From: Mycolicibacterium parafortuitum
Lineage (GTDB): Bacteria > Actinomycetota > Actinomycetes > Mycobacteriales > Mycobacteriaceae
Reading direction: 5' to 3'
DNA: 64,000 bases
Assembly: GCF_010725485.1 (NCBI RefSeq)
Contig: NZ_AP022598.1
Span: 2,418,001 to 2,482,000 of the forward strand
Part shown: piece by piece, positions 36,620 through 44,435 of the stretch
Position numbering within the stretch: position 1 is the stretch's first letter
How the letters are laid out: the number at the start of each line of letters is the position of its first letter
Program-made: the position numbers and the translations under genes
The notes under the pieces: model-generated
The model's input: only the letters and a program-made list of their open reading frames with translations
Told to the model about the DNA's origin: nothing
Databases searched by the model: none

Positions 36620-36638
36620 AATTAATGACTCAGGACAC
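36620..36638 (-). repeat. IS630 right terminal inverted repeat
   Basis: AATTAATGACTCAGGACAC pairs with the left end at 35514-35532 without mismatch. Confidence 0.95.
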
Positions 36639-37090
36639 TAGCGCTCCGCGGCGTCCTTGATGCGCTGCAGGGACGCGTTCATGCCCTCGACGAGTTCGTT
36701 CTCGAAGCTCGGCACCCCGCCCATGAACTTGGAGACCAGGAAGTTCGACACCGCCGACGTGCCGTTCTCGGCGTTGCGGGTCTCGATCAGCCGGGTGCCC
36801 GCCTCGGTCGGTTCGAGTTCGTAGCTCCACACCGTGTTGTTCTCGTTGACCTTGAAGGCCAGCTTCTTCTCCGGGATGAACTCGGTGATGCGGCACGTGG
36901 TGGGCCAGAACATCGGCCCGCGGCGGTTCAGGTTCACCGTGCGGGTGCCTGCGCGCAGCTGACCGAGCGGCTTCATCGCCCGGCACTGCGGGCTCCACTG
37001 CGGCATCCGGCGCAGGTCCGAGACCAGTTCCCAGACGCGGTTCACCGGTGCGTTGATGTCGATCTGGGCCTGCAGAATCGGCGCTGCCAT
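36638..37090 (-). CDS. SRPBCC (polyketide cyclase/START-like) family protein
   Basis: The 150-residue protein has the helix-grip fold pattern of SRPBCC ligand-binding proteins: APILQAQIDINAPVNRVWELVSDLRRMPQWSPQCRAM, then alternating strands and a long C-terminal helix (FENELVEGMNASLQRIKDAAER). Members bind hydrophobic ligands or act as cyclases; the ligand here is unknown. Its TAG stop is made from the IS630 terminal base plus the TA target dinucleotide. It is followed upstream by the DUF2530 gene on the same strand. Confidence 0.88.
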   Translation of the reverse strand: MAAPILQAQIDINAPVNRVWELVSDLRRMPQWSPQCRAMKPLGQLRAGTRTVNLNRRGPMFWPTTCRITEFIPEKKLAFKVNENNTVWSYELEPTEAGTRLIETRNAENGTSAVSNFLVSKFMGGVPSFENELVEGMNASLQRIKDAAER

Positions 37091-37109
37091 GCGTCTCCTC
37101 GTCTTCGGG

Positions 37110-37358
37110 TCAGTTCAAGCCGCGTTGCGCGCCGCGACGGCCTTGGCGCGCGGAGTGACGTTGCCACAGAAAGATCGATGTGCCAAGGACACCGACGCCG
37201 AGCCCGGCCAGGGTGACCGGACGCCAGGACTCCAACGCCCCGACGGTGAACGCCAGCACCGTCGCGACCACCCAGGCCGCCGTGATCACCGCGATCACGG
37301 GGCGCGGATCGAGCAGCACCGCGGGTAGCGGGGGCGGTTCGGTGTCGGGTTGCATCAC
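37110..37358 (-). CDS. DUF2530 small membrane protein
   Basis: The 82-residue protein has a Pro-rich N-terminus and two hydrophobic helices (PVIAVITAAWVVATVLAFTVGAL and PVTLAGLGVGVLGTSIFLW) with a basic C-terminus (RHSARQGRRGAQRGLN). It corresponds to Rv0879c. Function is unknown. It lies 19 bases upstream of the SRPBCC gene and is probably co-transcribed with it. Confidence 0.88.
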   Translation of the reverse strand: MMQPDTEPPPLPAVLLDPRPVIAVITAAWVVATVLAFTVGALESWRPVTLAGLGVGVLGTSIFLWQRHSARQGRRGAQRGLN

Positions 37359-37438
37359 CGAACAACCTAATCGACCGTGAACCGGCGGTGAGTAGTCTCT
37401 ACCGCTGTGCCAGCGCCCGGTCGTCCCCGAATCATCTG

Positions 37439-38251
37439 ATGGACGTCATCGACATCACCGACCCCGCAGACCCGCGGCTGGACGATTTCCGTGACCTCAA
37501 CAGTGTCGATCGCCGACCGGACCTGCCGACGGGCAAGGGACTGGTGATCGCCGAGGGCGTGCTCGTGGTGCAGCGGATGCTGGCGTCGCGGTTCGTGCCG
37601 CGCGCGATGCTGGGCACCGACCGGCGGCTCACCGAACTCGGCAGCGACCTCGACGGGCTGGACGCGCCGTTCTACCGGGCCAGTGCCGAAGTGATGGCCG
37701 ACGCAGTCGGATTCCACCTCAACCGTGGTGTGCTCGCCTCGGCGTCGCGGGCCCCCGAGCTCACGGTGGCTCAGGTGATCGACGGCGCGCGGACCGTCGC
37801 GGTGCTCGAGGGCGTCAACGACCACGAAAACCTCGGGTCGGTGTTCCGCAACGCGGCCGGGCTCGGCGTCGACGCGGTGGTTTTCGGCGCCGGATGCGCC
37901 GATCCGCTGTATCGCCGCGCCGTGCGGGTGTCGATGGGGCATGCGCTGCTGGTCCCGTTCGCCCGCGCGGAGTCGTGGCCAGATGATCTGAACATCCTGC
38001 GGGACAGTGGTTTCCGGCTGCTGGCGATGACGCCCAATCCGGCCGCGCAGACGATCGCCGAGGTGATGCCCGGGCTGGCCGAAGACCCGGTGGCGATCCT
38101 GGTCGGCGCGGAGGGGCCCGGGCTGAAGGAGCACACCATGCGCTCCAGCGATGTGCGCGTACGCATTCCGATGGCGCGCGGCACCGACTCGCTCAACGTC
38201 GCGACAGCGGCGGCGCTGGCCTTCTACGAACGGGATAGGCTCACCCCGTGA
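37439..38251 (+). CDS. TrmH/SpoU-family RNA 2'-O-methyltransferase
   Basis: The 270-residue protein has the three SPOUT trefoil-knot motifs: NDHENLGSVFRNAAGLGVDAV, VAILVGAEGPGLKEHTM and VRIPMARGTDSLNVATAAALAFYE. An N-terminal substrate-binding domain (LPTGKGLVIAEGVLVVQRML) precedes them. It would methylate rRNA or tRNA ribose using SAM. ATG 37439 is chosen because homology starts there. It corresponds to Rv0881. Its TGA overlaps the next gene's GTG by 4 bases. Confidence 0.93.
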   Translation: MDVIDITDPADPRLDDFRDLNSVDRRPDLPTGKGLVIAEGVLVVQRMLASRFVPRAMLGTDRRLTELGSDLDGLDAPFYRASAEVMADAVGFHLNRGVLASASRAPELTVAQVIDGARTVAVLEGVNDHENLGSVFRNAAGLGVDAVVFGAGCADPLYRRAVRVSMGHALLVPFARAESWPDDLNILRDSGFRLLAMTPNPAAQTIAEVMPGLAEDPVAILVGAEGPGLKEHTMRSSDVRVRIPMARGTDSLNVATAAALAFYERDRLTP

Positions 38252-38523
38252 ACGACGAAACGCCGTGGGCCACAGGGCTGACCGTGTCGGCCTTCACCGC
38301 GGCGGTGATCGGCGCCGCGATCGTCGTGCTCAGCATCGGATTGGTGCGGGTGCACCCGTTGCTCGCCGCCGGGCTGAACCTGATCGCCGTCGGCGGCCTC
38401 GCGCCGACCGTGTGGGGGTGGCGGCACCGGTTGGTGTGGCGCTGGTTCGTCTACGGCGCGGCGGCCGGGGTCGCCGGGGGGTGGATCGCGCTGTTGGTGA
38501 TGGGTGCCGCGGGAAGGTTGTGA
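38248..38523 (+). CDS. DUF2537 membrane protein
   Basis: The 91-residue integral membrane protein has three hydrophobic helices (LTVSAFTAAVIGAAIVVLSIGLV, LLAAGLNLIAVGGLAPTVWGW, WFVYGAAAGVAGGWIALLVMGAA). It starts with GTG overlapping the methyltransferase stop. It corresponds to Rv0882. Function is unknown. It is convergent with sepH, separated by 1 base. Confidence 0.88.
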   Translation: MNDETPWATGLTVSAFTAAVIGAAIVVLSIGLVRVHPLLAAGLNLIAVGGLAPTVWGWRHRLVWRWFVYGAAAGVAGGWIALLVMGAAGRL

Positions 38524-38524
38524 G

Positions 38525-39340
38525 TCAGCGCTGACCGCTGGAGCGCACCCCGAGTAGCACGTCCTCCCACGCCGGCACGGCGGGGCGGGCCTTGCGCGGA
38601 CGCGCGGTCTTCGCCGCGGGAGCTTCCTCCGGTGCCTCGACGCTCTCGGGTTCGGGCTGCGGCTCCGGGGTGGGCGCCGGCGCCGGCAGCGGTTCCGGCT
38701 CGGGGTCTCCGAGGGCCAGCTGCGCGACTGCGGCCAGCGGCCGCAGCGGGCGCGCGAAATTCGGGTCGATCAGCTCCGAGGCCGCGTCGTCGAACGCGGT
38801 GACGGTGCCGCCGTGCGCGCCGGGGGAGTAGCGGAAGTGTGCGACGTTGTCGGACAGGCCGGCCTTCCACGCCAGCTGCACGGTCCAGCGGCCGTCCTCG
38901 TTGCGCCACGCATCCCACTTCACGCCCTCGGGATCGAGACCCCGCGAGATCAGCGCCGACGTCACGGTCTCCAGGAGCGTCAACACCGACGGACCGTCGG
39001 CCAGCACGGGATGCGCTGCGGTCGCCAGCTCGGCGGCGCGGGAGCGTTCCAGCAGCACCGGATGGGCGAAGCGCTCGACGCGCGCGATGTCGACACCCGC
39101 GGCGTTGGCGACCTGCTCGACCGACGCGCCGGCACGGATCTTCGACTGGATCTCACGGGGGCGCAGCACGTTCGGCACCTCGACATCGATGGTGGTCTGG
39201 TTGGAGGCAACTCGGTCGCCGCGCACAGCGGCCCTGAGGCGGTCGTCGTTGCGGAGGACGAACTTGTCCCCGGAGTCGTCGGTTTCGCAGATGATTCGTC
39301 TGCCGTCGACGTCGAGTCCGACGACTCTGAGTTCCCTCAT
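38525..39340 (-). CDS. sepH: Septation protein SepH
   Basis: SepH is an actinobacterial cell-division protein that stimulates FtsZ assembly. The 271-residue protein has the N-terminal DUF3071 domain (MRELRVVGLDVDGRRIICETDDSGDKFVLRND, PREIQSKIRAGASVEQVANAAGVDIARVERFAHPVLLER; the latter is a helix-turn-helix-like element) and a Pro/Glu-rich disordered tail ending in the conserved VPAWEDVLLGVRSSG. It corresponds to Rv0883c. The FtsZ role is known from Streptomyces and mycobacterial homologues. Confidence 0.93.
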   Translation of the reverse strand: MRELRVVGLDVDGRRIICETDDSGDKFVLRNDDRLRAAVRGDRVASNQTTIDVEVPNVLRPREIQSKIRAGASVEQVANAAGVDIARVERFAHPVLLERSRAAELATAAHPVLADGPSVLTLLETVTSALISRGLDPEGVKWDAWRNEDGRWTVQLAWKAGLSDNVAHFRYSPGAHGGTVTAFDDAASELIDPNFARPLRPLAAVAQLALGDPEPEPLPAPAPTPEPQPEPESVEAPEEAPAAKTARPRKARPAVPAWEDVLLGVRSSGQR

Positions 39341-39443
39341 TGCGACCTCCTCCGGGCTGGCGCCATGCCCGATATTCGGGTCACCTTACTGCGTTATCGA
39401 TCCGTAACCCGGCAGACACGCGGGGAGGTTCAGGGCCTCTGGG

Positions 39444-40660
<1,217 letters not shown>

Positions 40661-40763
40661 CGCCTGACCCACACCCGCGGCAAGGCCCTGTTCAAATCAT
40701 GGGACCGCGGGTACCGTGTTTCGACATCGGGCCAATGAATGTAAACCTCACGGGAGGCTTCAA

Positions 40764-41816
40764 ATGGCAGTCAAGGAACCTCGCACACGTCTGATCCGGC
40801 GCTGGCGCAAGAACATGGACGTGCTCGACGACAGCGAGTACGTCGACATGCTGACCACACTCTCCGAGGGTTCGGTGCGCCGCAATTTCAACCCGTACAT
40901 CGACATCGACTGGGACTCCCCGGAGTTCGCCGTGACGCCGGGCGACGAGCGCTGGATCCTGCCGGGCACCGATCCGCTGGGGCGGCACCCCTGGTACCGG
41001 TCCCAGCCTCGGGAGCGCCAGATCGAGATCGGCATGTGGCGGCAGGCCAACGTCGCGAAGGTCGGCCTGCACTTCGAGTCGATCCTGATCCGCGGGCTGA
41101 TGAACTACGCGTTCTGGGTGCCCAACGGCTCACCCGAGTACCGGTACTGCCTGCACGAGTCCGTCGAGGAGTGCAACCACACCCTGATGTTCCAGGAGAT
41201 GGTCAACCGCATCGGCGCCGATGTGCCCGGTATGCCGCGGTTGCTCAAATGGCTGTCGCAGTTCATCCCGCTCGCCGCGGGCCCGCTGCCGGTGCCGTTC
41301 TTCTTCGGGGTGCTCGCCGGTGAGGAACCGATCGATCACACCCAGAAGAACGTGCTGCGCGAAGGCAAGGCGCTGCACCCGATCATGGAGCGGGTGATGG
41401 CGATCCACGTCGCCGAGGAAGCCCGCCACATCTCGTTCGCCCATGAGTATCTGCGCAAGCGGGTGCCCCGGCTCAATCGCAGGCAGAAGTTCCTGCTGTC
41501 GTTGAACGTGCCGATCATGATGCGGGTGCTGTGCCAGGCGATCATCGTTCCGCCGAAGTCGTTCTGGAAGGAATTCGACATCCCGCGCTCGGTGAAGAAG
41601 GAGATCTTCTTCGGGACCCCGGAGGCCCGCCAGTTCCTGCGCGACATGTTCGGCGATGTCCGGATGCTCTGCCACGACACCGGGCTGATGAATCCCGCCG
41701 CGAAACTGATGTGGCGGCTGTGCAAGATCGACGGTCCGCCCAGCCGCTACCGCAGCGAACCGGCCCGCAAGCACGTGGTCTCGGCCGTCGACCCGATCGT
41801 GACCCCGGTCGCGTAG
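40764..41816 (+). CDS. AurF-like diiron oxygenase (Rv0885-like)
   Basis: This 350-residue protein is a ferritin-like diiron oxygenase of the p-aminobenzoate N-oxygenase (AurF) family. Metal-binding carboxylate/histidine motifs are visible in ESVEECNHTLMFQEM and HVAEEARHISFAHEYL, with an earlier helix containing HFESIL. GGGAGG lies 6 bases before ATG 40764. It precedes fprB by 9 bases, so an NADPH-ferredoxin reductase is available to reduce the diiron site. The native substrate is unknown. It is divergent from serC across a CRP-type site. Confidence 0.9.
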   Translation: MAVKEPRTRLIRRWRKNMDVLDDSEYVDMLTTLSEGSVRRNFNPYIDIDWDSPEFAVTPGDERWILPGTDPLGRHPWYRSQPRERQIEIGMWRQANVAKVGLHFESILIRGLMNYAFWVPNGSPEYRYCLHESVEECNHTLMFQEMVNRIGADVPGMPRLLKWLSQFIPLAAGPLPVPFFFGVLAGEEPIDHTQKNVLREGKALHPIMERVMAIHVAEEARHISFAHEYLRKRVPRLNRRQKFLLSLNVPIMMRVLCQAIIVPPKSFWKEFDIPRSVKKEIFFGTPEARQFLRDMFGDVRMLCHDTGLMNPAAKLMWRLCKIDGPPSRYRSEPARKHVVSAVDPIVTPVA

Positions 41817-41825
41817 GAGACGCCC

Positions 41826-43511
41826 GTGCCCCACGTGATCACCCAGTCGTGCTGCAGCGACGGGTCCTGCGTCTACGCCTGCCCGGTGAACTGCATCCAC
41901 CCGACCCCAGACGAGCCCGGCTTCGCGACCGCCGAGATGCTGTACATCGACCCGGTCGCATGCGTCGACTGCGGCGCATGTGTGTCGGCGTGCCCGGTCG
42001 GGGCGATCTCACCGGATTCCAAGCTCGAACCCGCGCAGTTGCCGTTCGTCGAACTCAACGCGTCCTTCTATCCCGCGCGCGACGGCAAGCTGCCGCCGAC
42101 CTCGAAGCTCGCCCCGGTGCCGGAGGCGCCGATCGTGCGCCACCGCCCGGGCGGTCCGCTGCGGGTCGCGATCGTCGGCTCCGGCCCCGCGGCGATGTAC
42201 GCCGCCGACGAGCTGCTGACCCAGGACGGCGTGCGGGTCAACGTGTTCGAGAAGCTGCCGACGCCGTACGGCCTGGTCCGGGCCGGCGTCGCACCCGATC
42301 ACCAGGCCACCAAACGCGTCACGCGACTGTTCGACAGGATCGCAGCCCGGCCCGGGTTCACCTTCTATCTGAACACCGAGGTCGGTGCGCACCTTAGCCA
42401 CGGCGAACTGCTCGAGCATCACCACGCCGTGCTGTACGCCGTCGGTGCGCCCGACGACCGCCGGCTCGACATCGACGGCATCGGCCTGCCCGGCACCGCG
42501 ACCGCCACCGAGGTGGTCGCCTGGTACAACGGGCACCCTGAATTCGCCGGTCTGCCCGTCGATCTCAGCGGTGAGCGGGTGGTGATCGTCGGCAACGGCA
42601 ACGTCGCACTCGACGTCGCCCGGATCCTGACCACAGACCCGGATGCGCTGGCGCGCACCGACATCGCCGACCATGCGCTGGCCGCGCTGCGGCACTCCGC
42701 GGTGCGGGAAGTGGTGGTCGCCGCCCGCCGCGGTCCCGCCGCGTCGGCGTTCACCCTGCCCGAGCTGATCGGGCTGACCGCCGCCTGCGACGTCGTGCTC
42801 GACCCCGCCGACCACGACCGCGTCCAGGCCGACCTCACCGAGACCGACGGGGCCGCGGATCCGCTGACCCGCGCCAAGCTCGAAGTCCTGGCCAAGCTCG
42901 GCAGCTCCGACGCGCCGAGCACCAGGCCCCGGATCCGGCTGGCCTACCAGCTGACGCCGAACAGCGTGCTGGGCGACACACAGGCCGAGGCAGTGGCGTT
43001 CACCGTCACCGGATCCGGCGAACGGGTGGAGATCGAGGCCGGGCTCGTGCTGACCTCGATCGGCTACCACGGCAAGGAGATTCGCGGGCTGCCGTTCGAT
43101 CCCGACGCGGGTGTGGTCCCCAACCGCGGGGGCCGGGTCGTCGACGACGGGGGTGCGCCGGTGCCGGGCAGCTACGTGGCCGGCTGGATCAAACGCGGAC
43201 CGACCGGGTTCATCGGCACCAACAAATCCTGTGCCGCCGAAACCGTGCACACCCTGGTTGCCGACTACAACGACGGCCGTCTGCCCGAGCCCGTACACGG
43301 CACCTCTGCGCTGCACCGGTTCGTGCGCGCCCGGCAGCCCGAGCTGGTCGACGCCGCGGGCTGGAAGGCGATCGACGACGCCGAGGTGGCGCGCGGCGAC
43401 GGCGTGCGGCCCCGCGACAAGTTCACTTCGGTGACCGAGATGGTCGGCGTCGCGACGAACCTGCCCGCGCCGCCGATGCGTCAACGGCTGTTCGCCGCGT
43501 TACGCCGCTGA
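41826..43511 (+). CDS. fprB: Ferredoxin/ferredoxin-NADP reductase FprB
   Basis: The 561-residue enzyme fuses an N-terminal 7Fe/8Fe-type ferredoxin (CCSDGSCVYACPVNCIHP and CVDCGACVSACPVGAI, residues about 9-60) to an adrenodoxin-reductase-like FAD/NADP domain (VAIVGSGPAAMYAADELL at about 113-130; TPYGLVRAGVAPDHQATK; VVIVGNGNVALDVARIL; GWIKRGPTGFIGTNKSCA). It transfers electrons from NADPH through FAD to iron-sulfur centres. It starts GTG 41826. It corresponds to Rv0886 and is coupled to the AurF-like gene. Confidence 0.96.
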   Translation: MPHVITQSCCSDGSCVYACPVNCIHPTPDEPGFATAEMLYIDPVACVDCGACVSACPVGAISPDSKLEPAQLPFVELNASFYPARDGKLPPTSKLAPVPEAPIVRHRPGGPLRVAIVGSGPAAMYAADELLTQDGVRVNVFEKLPTPYGLVRAGVAPDHQATKRVTRLFDRIAARPGFTFYLNTEVGAHLSHGELLEHHHAVLYAVGAPDDRRLDIDGIGLPGTATATEVVAWYNGHPEFAGLPVDLSGERVVIVGNGNVALDVARILTTDPDALARTDIADHALAALRHSAVREVVVAARRGPAASAFTLPELIGLTAACDVVLDPADHDRVQADLTETDGAADPLTRAKLEVLAKLGSSDAPSTRPRIRLAYQLTPNSVLGDTQAEAVAFTVTGSGERVEIEAGLVLTSIGYHGKEIRGLPFDPDAGVVPNRGGRVVDDGGAPVPGSYVAGWIKRGPTGFIGTNKSCAAETVHTLVADYNDGRLPEPVHGTSALHRFVRARQPELVDAAGWKAIDDAEVARGDGVRPRDKFTSVTEMVGVATNLPAPPMRQRLFAALRR

Positions 43512-43514
43512 CGA

Positions 43515-44294
43515 TCACTCGGTCGCCCAGTACTGCAGGACATGTTCGAACGCGGTCGGATGCACCGACAGTGCACCCACGTACGGATGCTCGAGCGCGA
43601 AGATCAGGTACAACACGAACGCCAGTAGTGCCGCGGTCAGCCCGACGGCCAACGAGTGCACCAGCACATCGCGCGTGCCGAACAGGAACGTGAACGCCAT
43701 CATCACGCCGCCACCGCCGATCAGCAGCACCCATAGTTCACCGGGCACGTAGGCCTCGCTGCTACTCACCCGCATCTTGCGGGCGGCGCCGAGATCGTTC
43801 AGGCGGACGATGGCGTGATCGAAGAACGCGATCTCGTTGCGCGTCTGCGGCTCTACCGCCAGATATGCCAGCCACACGTCGTGGAGTTCGTCGGACTGCT
43901 CGGGGACGTACTCACCGCGGTCCATCCGGGGGAATTCCTCGTCGATGACGAACCGCGTGTAATGGATGAGGCTGGCTTCGACCGCAGGCCGTGACACGGC
44001 GGGCAACGCTTCGGAGTCACGAAGCAGATCGGCCACCGCGGCCGCCTCCATCCCGCTGGCGTCCTCGGCGTCGGAGAACTGTTCCCACACCACCACGACG
44101 ACGAACCCGACCAGCACCGCGTACAGTACGCCGCCGAGTTGGAACACCGAACCGGATACGGCGTTGTTGTTCTCCAACCTGCTGTGCGACACCGCTTTAC
44201 GGAACAGGAAGAGACCACCGACGGACAGGCCGACGACTCCGGTGACCCACAGTGGCACGAGGATCATCGGGGGGATCTGGAGAAGCCACAGCAC
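43515..44294 (-). CDS. DUF4239 (bestrophin-like) membrane protein
   Basis: The 259-residue protein has two N-terminal membrane helices (PPMILVPLWVTGVVGLSVGGLFLF, GVLYAVLVGFVVVVVWEQF), a charged cytoplasmic-type middle region and two C-terminal helices (LWVLLIGGGGVMMAFTFLFG, HSLAVGLTAALLAFVLYLIFALEHP). This layout fits DUF4239, a family distantly related to bestrophin channels. It ends 3 bases from fprB (convergent). Its function is unknown. Confidence 0.82.
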   Translation of the reverse strand: MLWLLQIPPMILVPLWVTGVVGLSVGGLFLFRKAVSHSRLENNNAVSGSVFQLGGVLYAVLVGFVVVVVWEQFSDAEDASGMEAAAVADLLRDSEALPAVSRPAVEASLIHYTRFVIDEEFPRMDRGEYVPEQSDELHDVWLAYLAVEPQTRNEIAFFDHAIVRLNDLGAARKMRVSSSEAYVPGELWVLLIGGGGVMMAFTFLFGTRDVLVHSLAVGLTAALLAFVLYLIFALEHPYVGALSVHPTAFEHVLQYWATE

Positions 44295-44435
44295 AGATCA
44301 ATACCTCGTGTCTGGTGCCGACCGCCGCGGCGCAGTCCGGCAATTATGACCAGAAGGACGTGCTGAGGTCCGGCAAATGCACGGGTTTTGGTCAATTTCC
44401 CCACCGCGCTGTCCGACAGAGGTAAGCACAGAACC

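Larger units (their letters stand above)
35514..36638. mobile_element. IS630-family insertion sequence
   Basis: The 1125-bp element has perfect 19-bp terminal inverted repeats and is flanked by TA at 35512-35513 and 36639-36640, the target dinucleotide duplicated by IS630/Tc1-type elements. The flanking bases are C and G, so the original target was CTAG. One transposase gene on the minus strand fills the element but is frame-disrupted. The element separates DUF3027 and SRPBCC genes and supplies a base to each stop codon. Confidence 0.95.
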
